Source of the DNA: Azorinus chamasolen | Taxonomy: Eukaryota > Mollusca > Bivalvia > Cardiida > Solecurtidae | Length of the DNA stretch: 64,000 bases | NCBI GenBank assembly: GCA_963576725.1 | Contig: OY755242.1 | Span: 22,751,315 to 22,815,314 of the forward strand | Direction of reading: 5' to 3' | Shown: positions 52,501 through 60,025 of the stretch, piece by piece | Layout: every line of letters starts with the position of its first letter | Numbering within the stretch: position 1 is the first letter of the stretch | Position numbers and translations under genes: made by a program | Notes under the pieces: model-generated | Database searches by the model: none | Told to the model about the DNA's origin: nothing | What the model saw: the letters and a program-made list of their open reading frames with translations, nothing else

Positions 52501-53033
52501 AAATAAAGGGCCATAACTTAAATATTTTGAAATCAAGAGTTATGGTTCTTAAGTAGGGGCCTTCACCTCAATGAGATCTACCCACCTATTAAGTTTCATG
52601 TTGATACCTCTTATACTTTTCGAGAAATGAGTTCTTGACTACAACTACAACTACACCTATGACCCAGTAATCACAATAGCTCGATGTTTCTTCGAAACAG
52701 ACAAGCTAAAAATTATATATATCCAGATACTGGTGATTCAGAAATGCAGATACCCCAATTGCTGTTTAAATCTATTAGCCGCAAGGTCATGCAAGGGAGA
52801 ACAGTGGTCCCGATTCTTGTGTCATTCAGGCATTCCCAAGATCACCAAGGGGTTTATCATTCTCAAGCTCATACAGATATTGTACCACTTACAGCCCAGA
52901 TGCCAGACCGTGCCTGGAGCTCAGAATTCACCACAAATCCCCCAAGAGACTTATCTGTCTCAAGGCCCGCCATCTGGGCCAGGTCTGTGTTGGGCTCCAA
53001 ACCCACAGCCACCACAACATGGTCCACCAGGAT
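46420..53033 (-). CDS. AIFM1: AIFM1, mitochondrial apoptosis-inducing factor (3' five coding exons)
   Basis: AIFM1 is a FAD-dependent NADH oxidoreductase of the mitochondrial intermembrane space, involved in respiratory-complex biogenesis and, when released, in caspase-independent death. Exons 53033-52893, 51820-51678, 50448-50343, 48414-48247 and 46569-46420 join in frame to give 235 residues and a stop. All sites are GT-AG and the phases fit. In order they show [13 protein letters not shown], the FAD-contact stretch [34 protein letters not shown], the QSMFW block, [12 protein letters not shown], a Ser/Glu-rich linker, [20 protein letters not shown] and [14 protein letters not shown], all collinear with vertebrate AIFM1. 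The FAD/NADH N-terminal half lies beyond the right of exon 53033. A lysine/aspartate tail of about 27 residues extends past the usual C-terminus. The introns carry MITEs, and the next upstream intron probably holds the 54.7-63.2 kb transposon cluster. Confidence 0.96.
46887..47143. mobile_element. MITE family B copy in AIFM1 last intron
   Basis: TTAATCCTTTCCTTCATATA start; hairpin with ACCCTATAGGAGTT centre; CAACAAAAGGGATAA end. Confidence 0.8.
47161..47388. mobile_element. MITE family A copy
   Basis: TTAACACATTGCCCCCTAGT start; centre GCTCCTATAGGAAC; AGAAAATGAGTAA end. Close to the 702-1237 copy and shows its pre-SINE sequence. Confidence 0.87.
47465..47717. mobile_element. MITE family B copy, first of a three-element train
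   Basis: TTAACCCTTTACTCCATGAA start; GCTACTACAGGAGC centre; GGAGTAAAGGGTTAA end, shared with the next element. Confidence 0.88.
47714..47924. mobile_element. MITE family B copy, second of the train
   Basis: TTAACACTATACTTTCTGAA start; CTCCTTCAGGAG centre; AAAAGAATTAA end shared with a family E copy. Confidence 0.75.
47921..48168. mobile_element. MITE family E copy, third of the train
   Basis: TTAACTCTTCTCTTGCTGAA start; GAGCTCCTGTAGGAGCTC centre; GCGAAGGGTTAA end, 79 bp from an AIFM1 exon. Confidence 0.9.
48247..48414 (-). CDS. AIFM1: AIFM1 coding exon
   Basis: Fifty-six codons after the acceptor TTGTTCCGTTCAG and before the donor GTAACTG. A serine-rich stretch ([13 protein letters not shown]) precedes [20 protein letters not shown], the beta hairpin of the C-terminal domain. 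Confidence 0.95.
48485..48860. repeat. Fragment of a tandem-core element and unassigned intron
   Basis: AACAAGAGAGCCATAATGGT start, as in other such elements. No second unit. Confidence 0.5.
48862..49075. mobile_element. MITE family B copy (right end lost)
   Basis: AAACCCTTTATTATGTTAAT start; GCAAACAGAGCAGACCTTGA hairpin shortened to GTTCCTACAGAATC. Confidence 0.68.
49075..49218. mobile_element. MITE family G copy
   Basis: CATTTCTCCATCAAACCGTA and CGTTTGGTTGAGAAATAAAT are inverted. Confidence 0.65.
49219..49469. mobile_element. MITE family B copy
   Basis: TTAATCCTTTCCCCGTTGAA start; CTCTAACAGGAG centre; GGAAAGGGTTAA end shared with a family A copy. Confidence 0.82.
49466..49694. mobile_element. 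MITE family A copy
   Basis: TTAACCCTTTCCTCCATAAA start; centre GCTCCTATAGGAGC; GAGGTAATGGGTTAA end. Confidence 0.9.
49740..50285. repeat. Tandem-core element in AIFM1 intron
   Basis: CTAACAAGAGCACCGCATGC start and GACAATAGCTCGTGTTTTTT end. Two units about 290 bp apart carry TCAGATTG(C/T)AGC and GTTTCATAAGATTT. Confidence 0.75.
50343..50448 (-). CDS. AIFM1: AIFM1 coding exon
   Basis: One base plus 35 codons between the acceptor TGTGTTCCAG and the donor GTAGTG. It completes the Trp codon and encodes [20 protein letters not shown] and the start of a Glu/Gln-rich linker. Confidence 0.94.
50544..50742. mobile_element. MITE family C copy
   Basis: TACAGTAAAACCTCTCTATA and complement. The hairpin centre is deleted to CGCTCCATTCTG. 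Confidence 0.88.
50760..51213. other. AIFM1 intron, mostly unassigned
   Basis: A small hairpin, TATCCATACTATGAT/ATCATAGTATGGATA (51026-51063). Nothing else. Confidence 0.5.
51214..51467. mobile_element. MITE family E copy
   Basis: TTAACCCTTCTCTTGCTGAA start; CAGCTCCTGCAGGAGCTG centre; GCGAAGGGTTAA end. A further TTAACCCTTTCAATACTGAA element fragment follows to about 51635. Confidence 0.9.
51678..51820 (-). CDS. AIFM1: AIFM1 coding exon
   Basis: 143 bases between the acceptor TTTTTTGTAG and the donor GTAAGTG. It encodes [20 protein letters not shown] through YQSMF plus two bases of a Trp codon. It carries the conserved GD of the FAD site and the RRRVEH-x-DHA block. Confidence 0.96.
51840..52690. 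repeat. AIFM1 intron with minus-strand tandem-core fragments
   Basis: CGGACAATGCGATTACTATA, then GCCCACCGTTGGGGGGCATA at 52460-52500 is the reversed head of an ATGCCCCC-type element. AACTTAAATATTTTGAAATC, ending AATCACAATAGCTCGATG, is a second fragment. Confidence 0.65.
52893..53033 (-). CDS. AIFM1: AIFM1 coding exon (first in window)
   Basis: Forty-seven codons between the acceptor TCTGTTTAG and the donor GTAAGTGG. It encodes [20 protein letters not shown] through [10 protein letters not shown]. Human AIFM1 reads TDHIVAAVGLEPN...ELQARSNIWV here. Confidence 0.95.
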
Positions 53034-53074
53034 CTAAACAGATATCAGAAAATACAGTCACAATAGAGCCTGTT

Positions 53075-53285
53075 TTAACCCATTCCCACTTAGGCTATTT
53101 TTAGACCTAACCGCTTTGAAAAAATCTACCAAAAAGGAGCATTTACTAGAGAAAAGGATTTTTCAGAATTGTGTAGTATTGAAACCATTCTGATAAATAG
53201 AGCATTTGCTCTATTTATCAGAATGGTTTCAAAAAGTGACTTTTACAGAGGCATCAGAAGGCGTCAATATGCGGGAATGGGTTAA
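53075..53285. mobile_element. MITE family A copy
   Basis: TTAACCCATTCCCACTTAGG start; centre reduced to GAGCATTTGCTC; GGGAATGGGTTAA end. Confidence 0.88.
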
Positions 53286-53327
53286 ACAACCACTTACTGC
53301 ATTAACTACTACCTACCTTCACCATTA

Positions 53328-53567
53328 TCCTTATAACTTTGATTTTGATGCCTTTGCAAACAGATTAGATCCAGATCTGATGACTGCTATAGGAGCAGTC
53401 TGATCAGGGTCTGTTCTGTTAGCTTATGGAATTATACAGACCTGATTTTACAGTTTCTGCAATGGCCAAAACATTCAGTTTTCTTATGCCATTATAAAAA
53501 TTCTGTTAATCAATGTTCTTGAAGTAATTATATCTTACATGAATATTCATTAGGGTAAGGATTAAAA
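53328..53567. mobile_element. MITE family B copy
   Basis: GCAAACAGATTAGATCCAGA hairpin with CTGCTATAGGAGCAG centre; TGAATATTCATTAGGGTAAG end. Confidence 0.72.
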
Positions 53568-53627
53568 GTTTACAAGTATGACCAGAGAGTGTCGATTACT
53601 TTTGACTTTTTGTTAACTAAACAGCTC

Positions 53628-54042
53628 TTAGCCCTTTCTTCAATATAAACAACTTTTCACGTGTTTGCAAACAGAGTAGACCGAGATCAGACGGCTTATA
53701 TAGGAGCCCTCTGATCAGGGTCCATGCTTATAAAACTTTTAGCTGAGTCTGAGTTCGTTCTCAAGTTTTTGATTTGTCAGATTTGAGCCTATGGCTCGAA
53801 TCTGACCAATCAAAAGCTTGAGAACTCAAATCTGACCAATCAAAAGCTTGAGAACGAAACTCAGACTCAACTAAAAGCTTTATAAGCATGGACCCTGGCT
53901 CCACTGTTTGCTAGGGATCTTATTCTACAGTTTTTGTCAATGCAAAAAAAATCCTTGAAAAGTTTACATCATAAAAAATCAGTTAATAAATATTCATGAC
54001 ATCAATATTACTTACATAAGTATTGAACAGGTAAAGAGTTAA
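53628..54042. mobile_element. MITE family B copy split by family D
   Basis: TTAGCCCTTTCTTCAATATA start; hairpin interrupted within CTGATCAGGGTC; GGTAAAGAGTTAA end. Confidence 0.78.
53715..53897. mobile_element. Family D foldback element with 32-bp internal duplication
   Basis: Same structure as 29891-30074, including the duplicated CTCAAATCTGACCAATCAAA block. Confidence 0.88.
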
Positions 54043-54081
54043 GCGACCATTAAAAAGATATGTTGGCTCGGAAATAAGAGA

Positions 54082-54334
54082 TTAACCCTTTTCCTGTTCA
54101 ATATTCATGTACATGTATAAAGCAAAAACATCGTGAATATTTATTTAGATGAATTTTTATCATGTAAGATTTCCAAGGGAAGTTGTTGCTTTGACAAAAG
54201 CTGAATCGGATCTATATAATGTCATAAACAAACAGAGCAGACCCTGATCAGACAGTTCCTACAGGAGTCATCTGATCTGGGTCTACTCTGTTTGCATATG
54301 TTCAAAAAGATGCTAATATGAAGGAAAGGGTTAA
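54082..54334. mobile_element. MITE family B copy
   Basis: TTAACCCTTTTCCTGTTCAA start; GTTCCTACAGGAGTC centre; GAAGGAAAGGGTTAA end. Confidence 0.83.
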
Positions 54335-54385
54335 GACAGATCACTATGCCTTTAATGTACAAGCATGAAACTTGACGAGGCTGGG

Positions 54386-54624
54386 TTAACCATTTCCCTC
54401 TTGTATTCAACTATTGGTACCTTTCCCAATATAGTAGACCCAGATCTGACGGCTCTTGTAGGACCTGTCTGATCAGGGCCTGCTCCGTTTGCTCATGAAA
54501 TAATATAGATATGATTCAACTGGTTCTACATTGATAAAAAATTCCCTTATCCATAGTGTTAAAAATCCACTCATTGATAGTCATAGTCATTATTTCTTAC
54601 ATGCATATTCGTGAGTGTTAAAAG
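54386..54624. mobile_element. MITE family B copy (diverged)
   Basis: TTAACCATTTCCCTCTTGTA start; GGCTCTTGTAGGACC centre; weak right end. Confidence 0.68.
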
Positions 54625-54740
54625 TGTTGAAATTATTGCCAAATAAAAAGATTTTGCAAGACAAAATGACAAATCCTTCAGACCAACATTATCTCAACAT
54701 ACTAACTATAGAACTACAGTCTAATTGCATTAATTCGGAT

Positions 54741-55639
54741 CTCGTTATCTCGTAATGACGGGATAACTCGTAAGTATTGCAAAGTCCCAGTACACTGCCT
54801 ATTGTTTTCTATATAAAAATGATGCATTAATAAGGAAATGTAAAACTCGGAAAATTCGAAAATTCGGATGTGTAGACAGGCCCCTACCTTCATTAATCCC
54901 ATTGTTTATGTCGGATTAAAATGGATCGGTGAGATTGGCAGTGCTAAAGATTGTCGCACGTCGTATTTTTCACACCTTTATGCAACAGCGTTCCTGCTCT
55001 ATTGTTAATTTCTCACCTTTATCGGTGGTTACACAATGTGACACAGATAGTCAGCAATAAGCTGTTCATTTTCAGGTTCGAAATTTCGCCGAGAAAACCA
55101 GCAAAGTGTGTGCACTGTTCAATTTTAATTCACTCATCCTTACGAGTTTCCTAATGTGAAACTAGGTGTAAGAAATATTTGACTGATCTGAATTACGACA
55201 AAAGTGAGAGGAGACTTTTTTACTATTTTAAATAAATAAAGAAAGAAAAAAGAATGAACTGCACCAATATTCTACTGACTTTTTGTGTTGCATATTCCTC
55301 AATTCCGTGGACATACGTGAGTGTGCGTGTAATTCACTTCCAGCATCACATACACAATTATAAACGTGTAGCCTGTCCTATGTTTGATTTTGTTTCATTT
55401 GTGTTGTGTTTATTTCACCATGGCTAAATGACACTTTTAACCCTTAATCGGTGGTCCACAAGCGTCATGGCATGTGTGCAAACATATTAAATCCGGATGA
55501 GAGACCGAATAACTCGGTGTCTGATCCAGATCCAAGATATTTTACACTCAGTCAACATTTTTACATTAAATAAGAATGATTATGATTTCTCTTCATAATC
55601 ACATTTATTTTTGCATAAGATCTGATTTTGGTGTTTTTG
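54741..55639. other. Unassigned sequence between the 54.7-kb terminus and the retrotransposon
   Basis: A family H-like pair (AAATCCGGATGAGAGACCGA ... TCTGATCCAGATCC) at 55490-55545. No conserved protein in any frame. Confidence 0.4.
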
Positions 55640-55876
55640 TTTCAAGTTAGTTAATATCTGTCATGGGACAAAAGTGTTGAGGTTGAACAAATTGGCGGTG
55701 AATCCAGTCTTTGAGCTGGGAACCACTCTTTTAGACTTCTTTCCAGGAAAGTCTCCTGACAGACTTTTACTGGGAACCAGTCTCCTAGGCACTTCCTCTT
55801 TGACTGAAACATCCATTGGATGAGCAGAAAAAGAAATTTGTTAGATTAAATCAAGTGAAATCCTCACATTAATAAA

Positions 55877-56902
55877 ATGCCAGGCAGAGGAAAGGGAAGG
55901 AAGAGGCAGTCTGTGGCCTCAGGCAGACAGCAAGTGCAAGAGAAGAGGAAAAGAACAGAAGAGGAGGAAGAAAACCAGGAGGAGGTTGAAGTGGTGTGTT
56001 TAGACTCAATGAAGGTCAACGAGGGAAAGACAGGGCAGAGAGGTGAGGCAGATGATTTTGGCAATTTTATAGATTTTGAGAGGCTTGTGGGGCATACAGA
56101 ATTCACAAGCAGTGGGGCCAATTCCAATTTAAACAGCAATGGTCTGTTTGAAAAGGATAGTTTGCATGAGCATGCTGGCAACATGGAATTGTTAAGGTGT
56201 GGTGGGGATGGCATTTGTACTCATGTCCCTCAACAGCTCTGTGAAAAAATATGGCAGGGAAAATATATAAATTTAGCTTGTTTACTGAAGGGCAGCATTG
56301 AGCTTTCAGCTTTGTTTGAAACGGGTGGCTTGTTGAAGGTCAATGAAAAGGGTGAGATTGTCTCACAGGAGAAAGTTTGCAAGGACAAAATTTCATCAAT
56401 TGAAAAATGGACAGATGCATTCATCATATTCATGAGTATATATCTGAGGAAATTTCCTCACAAATCACAGGAGCTGTTGAGTTACATGGCACTTATTCGT
56501 GAAGCAGCCAGTGCCAAGCCAGGCAATGGCTGGCAAATTTACGATGAACAGTTTAGACTCAGGCAGCAGGTCTTGCCAAGAGCATGGGACCAGATGCATT
56601 CAGAATTATGGCTTAAGGTGATGACTTTGTCCAGAACCCCTGCTACATTGTTGCCGACTGCAACGGCCAGCAACCCATCATCAGTTGCTGGGGCACGTTG
56701 TTTGGATTTCAATAAGGGAGCTTGTAGCTGGAGAAACTGCAAGTATTTTCACAGGTGCCTCTTTTGTGGGTCTCCTGATCATGGCAGAAATTTGTGCATG
56801 AAAGCTAGAAATTTTAATGCCCAACAAGCCAGCAATGGCAATGGTCTTTTTCGTGGCCCAAGAGGTAGGGGATCTGGACATTTGTCATTCAAAAGAAACT
56901 GA
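55877..56902 (+). CDS. Ngaro/DIRS-type retrotransposon ORF1 (gag-like, zinc finger)
   Basis: An open frame of 341 codons from ATG. The N-terminus is basic, then very acidic (EEEEENQEEVE). The middle has no domain I can name. Near residues 275-310 are two zinc-binding patterns: CCCH (C-x7-C-x4-C-x3-H, starting CLDFNKGAC) directly followed by a zinc knuckle (C-x2-C-x4-H-x4-C, CLFCGSPDHGRNLC). The C-terminus is RG-rich (RGPRGRGSGH). A zinc-finger protein upstream of RT, RNase H and tyrosine recombinase is the gag of this retrotransposon class. Its last 86 bases overlap the RT frame, which is shifted by one. There is no internal stop, so it could be recent or active. Confidence 0.85.
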   Translation: MPGRGKGRKRQSVASGRQQVQEKRKRTEEEEENQEEVEVVCLDSMKVNEGKTGQRGEADDFGNFIDFERLVGHTEFTSSGANSNLNSNGLFEKDSLHEHAGNMELLRCGGDGICTHVPQQLCEKIWQGKYINLACLLKGSIELSALFETGGLLKVNEKGEIVSQEKVCKDKISSIEKWTDAFIIFMSIYLRKFPHKSQELLSYMALIREAASAKPGNGWQIYDEQFRLRQQVLPRAWDQMHSELWLKVMTLSRTPATLLPTATASNPSSVAGARCLDFNKGACSWRNCKYFHRCLFCGSPDHGRNLCMKARNFNAQQASNGNGLFRGPRGRGSGHLSFKRN

Positions 56903-58517
56903 TAGAAATAAAATATTCTTAAAGGCAAGGTCACCCATCAATATTAATGTCTTGGAAAAAGAATTAGAGGGATTTGACCCGAAAGAGGCAGACACCCTGG
57001 TACAGGGCTTTTCATCTGGTTTTTATTTACACTATTCAGGACCTAGAATTGCATATGAGTCAAATAACTTAAAATCCGTTAAGCAATTTCCAAATGTAGT
57101 TCAGAAAAAAATTGACAAAGAGTTATCAGAAGGTAGAATTGCAGGCCCATTTGAGGATCGACCTATATCGACCTTGAGGGTGTCACCCATAGGTTTAGTT
57201 CCAAAGAAGGAACCTGGTGAATACAGATTGATTCACCATTTGTCGTATCCAGCTGAACAGTCTGTTAATGACTTCATAGATCCAAAATTATGTTCGGTTC
57301 AATACACAGAATTTGACAAAGCAGTAGAAATGATACAGGACTTGGGCCGAGGTGCTCTGCTATTCAAGATGGATATTAAGAGTGCATTTCGACTTCTGCC
57401 AGTAAATCCTCATGATTTTGAGCTTTTAGGCTTTAAGTTCGAAGGAAAGTATTATTTTGACAAATGTTTACCATTTGGCTGTAGCATTTCTTGCAGCATT
57501 TTTGAAAAGTTTTCAACATTTCTAGAATTTGTGGTGCGTAGAGCATCCAATTCCAAACAATTATTGCATTATTTGGATGATTTTCTTGGTGGTGGTCGAA
57601 AGAATACAAATGAATGTCAGGTATTAATGGATAAATTTATCATGTGCATGAATAGTCTCAATATACCGCTCGCAGAGGAGAAAACGGAAGGTCCCACAGA
57701 AATTCTTTGTTTTTTAGGCCTTGAACTTGACACAATAAGAATGGTGGTTCGTATCCCTGGAGATAAGTTAGAGGAGCTTAGAAAAAAAATACAAAGCATG
57801 TTAGGAAGAATGAGAACTAATTTGAAGGAAATGCAGTCCCTGATTGGGTCCCTGAATTTTGCATGTAGAGCAGTTGCTCCGGGTCGGCCATTCTGTCGCA
57901 GGCTCATCAACTCCATACGGGGTCTAAGTAAACCCTACCACCATTTACGAGTCACTAAAGCAATAAAAGCTGACTTATACATTTGGCAAACATTTCTTAG
58001 AGACTACAATGGCATTTCACTATTCCATAACAGACAATGGGCATCAAATGATGAGTTACAATTATTTTCAGACAGTGCTGGGGGTGAAGATTTTGGCTTT
58101 GGAGTATACTATGTAGGTCATTGGGCTTTGGGTAAATGGCCACAAGATTGGCATACTGAAGGGTGGACCTCTGACATAACACTTTTGGAAATATTTCCCA
58201 TATGGGTGGCCTTGCAACTATGGGGTGAAGACTTAAGGCGACAAAAAGTATGTTTCAATTGCGACAATAAGGCAGTAGTAGATATCATAAACAAAATGAC
58301 TTCCAAAAATGATAAGGTTATGACTGTTCTTCGCCAGATCACATTAGCATGCATGAAGAACAGTTTGGTCATAAAAGCAAATCATGTTCCAGGTGTTGAT
58401 AACGAAATTTGTGATTCATTGTCTCGATTTCAGATGGAGAGATTCAGTGCCTTAGCACCACAGGCAGATATGCACCCAACACCACTGCCTCAAAACATTT
58501 GGGACATATTCAAATAA
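56817..58517 (+). CDS. Ngaro/DIRS-type reverse transcriptase-RNase H
   Basis: An open frame of 566 codons. RT shows MDIKSAFRLLP (about residue 185), LPFGCSISCSIFE and the catalytic LHYLDDFL (about residue 252). RNase H follows with SDSAGGEDFG (about 418), LLEIFPIWVAL (about 457), NCDNKAVVDIIN (about 481) and NEICDSLSR (about 532), so the usual acidic residues are present. No protease or integrase is visible. No DIRS-type methyltransferase follows RNase H, which favours Ngaro over DIRS1. The first Met lies inside the ORF1 overlap, so expression by frameshift or re-initiation is possible. Confidence 0.93.
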   Translation: MPNKPAMAMVFFVAQEVGDLDICHSKETDRNKIFLKARSPININVLEKELEGFDPKEADTLVQGFSSGFYLHYSGPRIAYESNNLKSVKQFPNVVQKKIDKELSEGRIAGPFEDRPISTLRVSPIGLVPKKEPGEYRLIHHLSYPAEQSVNDFIDPKLCSVQYTEFDKAVEMIQDLGRGALLFKMDIKSAFRLLPVNPHDFELLGFKFEGKYYFDKCLPFGCSISCSIFEKFSTFLEFVVRRASNSKQLLHYLDDFLGGGRKNTNECQVLMDKFIMCMNSLNIPLAEEKTEGPTEILCFLGLELDTIRMVVRIPGDKLEELRKKIQSMLGRMRTNLKEMQSLIGSLNFACRAVAPGRPFCRRLINSIRGLSKPYHHLRVTKAIKADLYIWQTFLRDYNGISLFHNRQWASNDELQLFSDSAGGEDFGFGVYYVGHWALGKWPQDWHTEGWTSDITLLEIFPIWVALQLWGEDLRRQKVCFNCDNKAVVDIINKMTSKNDKVMTVLRQITLACMKNSLVIKANHVPGVDNEICDSLSRFQMERFSALAPQADMHPTPLPQNIWDIFK

Positions 58518-59401
58518 CTGCATTGAAACTACTAGACAAAAGTGTTGCAACAAACACAAAACATGTTTACTCGACAGCTCTGTCTGCCTTCAGTAAATTC
58601 AGAAAGAGTTGCTCACTTCAAGAAATCTGGCCCGCCCCGATTAGTCACCTTACCTTCTTTATTGCTAACTGTTTTGAGACAGGTTGTGCTGCTGCTACTA
58701 TCACAACATATATGGCAGGCATAGGGTTTTATCATAAGATTAATGGGTGGATTGATCCATTAAATTCCTTTTTGATTAAAAAGTTGTTAGAAGGTTGCAG
58801 GAGGGCAAGACCACAGGCCGACACAAGGGCCCCTGTGACATTGAGGATTTTGGAAAAGATTTTGTCTGTTTTAGCACCCATTTGTTATTCTCATTTCGAG
58901 ATGGCATTGTTCAAAGCTGCTTTTGTTCTAGCATATTATGGTCTTTTTAGAATAAGTGAACTTGTGTACACTAATAAGGCTGCACAACCTCTAACGGCCA
59001 ATGACATATTAGTTGAGAGTAGTGGCAGTGCGGTATTGGTCACCATCAGGACGTCTAAAACTAACAGAAAACCAGTGACAATAAGAATACCAAAAGTACC
59101 ACCACCACAATCCTGTCCAGTACAATTAATTTCGGAATACTTGAAAATGCGACCTCACTCTTCAGACATACTTTTTGTGCATAGTAATGGTTCACCTCTG
59201 ACACGTTACCAATTCTCGGCTATATTAAAAAAAGCAATTATCACATTGGGCTTATCTGCAGGCACATTCAAAACGCACAGTTTTCGTATAGGCAGGGCAA
59301 CTCAGCTGGCAACAGAAGGAGTCCCTGAGGATAGAATTAAAGTGATGGGCAGATGGAAGTCTGATGCATATAAAACTTATATCAGGAAGGGCAAACCATA
59401 A
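58499..59401 (+). CDS. Tyrosine recombinase of the Ngaro/DIRS-type element
   Basis: An open frame of 300 codons overlapping the RT frame by 19 bases. The first codon of the open stretch is TTG, so the true start is unclear. The N-terminal half (KHVYSTALSAFSKF) fits a core-binding domain. The catalytic half shows YYGLFRISEL (Arg, about residue 152), THSFRIG (H-x-x-R, about 259-262), VMGRWKSDAY and the nucleophile in KTYIRK (about 294). The R...H-x-x-R...Y set is complete. It would insert the circular cDNA by recombination instead of a DDE integrase. Confidence 0.93.
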   Translation: MGHIQITALKLLDKSVATNTKHVYSTALSAFSKFRKSCSLQEIWPAPISHLTFFIANCFETGCAAATITTYMAGIGFYHKINGWIDPLNSFLIKKLLEGCRRARPQADTRAPVTLRILEKILSVLAPICYSHFEMALFKAAFVLAYYGLFRISELVYTNKAAQPLTANDILVESSGSAVLVTIRTSKTNRKPVTIRIPKVPPPQSCPVQLISEYLKMRPHSSDILFVHSNGSPLTRYQFSAILKKAIITLGLSAGTFKTHSFRIGRATQLATEGVPEDRIKVMGRWKSDAYKTYIRKGKP

Positions 59402-59411
59402 TTCATTTTAA

Positions 59412-60014
59412 ATTTTTCCAGAGATCTGGATATTTGGAGATTCTCTGGTAAAGAGGGCAGAGAAAGCAGCAAAGATATTTGGACCTCATCTAGGGCTGGA
59501 GACTAGGGGTTTCTGTATTCGGTGGCATGGGAGATCTGGAATGAAGTGGCATGGTTTACGGCCGACATTCCAGCTAAAGATGTTGGCAGGCGGCACCCCA
59601 GAATATGTGGTTCTACACTTAGGGGGTAACGATATTGTTCAAATTGATTTGTGTCAATTGAAATTATGGATCCTGGAAGATGTGAAGTTTATAGCTAGCA
59701 TTTTGCCCCAAACTCACTTGGTATGGTTTGACATTATCCCTCGTCTACAATGGAGGGGGGCTACTGACGAACAGGCTAAGCAGTTAGATCTAAAACGCAA
59801 GAGGGTGAACAGGTTTGGCAGGCAGTCTGTTTGTGCTACAGGTAGGGGCCATTTCATCGCCACGAATATAAACCGACACACCCCTGGTTTCTATGCTTTG
59901 GATGGGGTCCACTTGTCTCTTGTCGGAGAAAAAATGTATCTACATATTTTAGGGCAGGCACTAGAAATCTTTACCAGTGACAGGACTGTGATACAATACA
60001 CACAAAGTGACTAA
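59412..60014 (+). CDS. SGNH/GDSL-type hydrolase of the retrotransposon
   Basis: The open frame runs from 59412 (just after TAA at 59409) to TGA... TAA end at 60014. The first ATG is at 59541, but the catalytic block I, IWIFGDSLVKRAEK, lies upstream of it at 59424-59465. Block III is VVLHLGGNDI and block V is ALDGVHLSLVG, so the Ser, Gly/Asn and Asp-x-x-His residues of an SGNH esterase are all visible. It starts 10 bases after the recombinase stop. A splice-acceptor-like TTTTTCCAG ends at 59421, immediately before the block, suggesting a spliced or otherwise joined product. SGNH domains are known in some Ngaro elements. The substrate is unknown. Confidence 0.85.
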   Translation: MFPEIWIFGDSLVKRAEKAAKIFGPHLGLETRGFCIRWHGRSGMKWHGLRPTFQLKMLAGGTPEYVVLHLGGNDIVQIDLCQLKLWILEDVKFIASILPQTHLVWFDIIPRLQWRGATDEQAKQLDLKRKRVNRFGRQSVCATGRGHFIATNINRHTPGFYALDGVHLSLVGEKMYLHILGQALEIFTSDRTVIQYTQSD

Positions 60015-60025
60015 TTTTCATCATT

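Noticed and set aside
52684..53104. 117- and 123-codon plus-strand frames
   Set aside because: They are antisense shadows of an AIFM1 exon and its flanks.
29889..53900. Family D inserting always at the same GATCAGGGTC site of family B
   Set aside because: The copy at 29891 entered a different part of family B, and the family D terminus itself begins TCAGGGTC, so the apparent site preference is partly overlap of termini.
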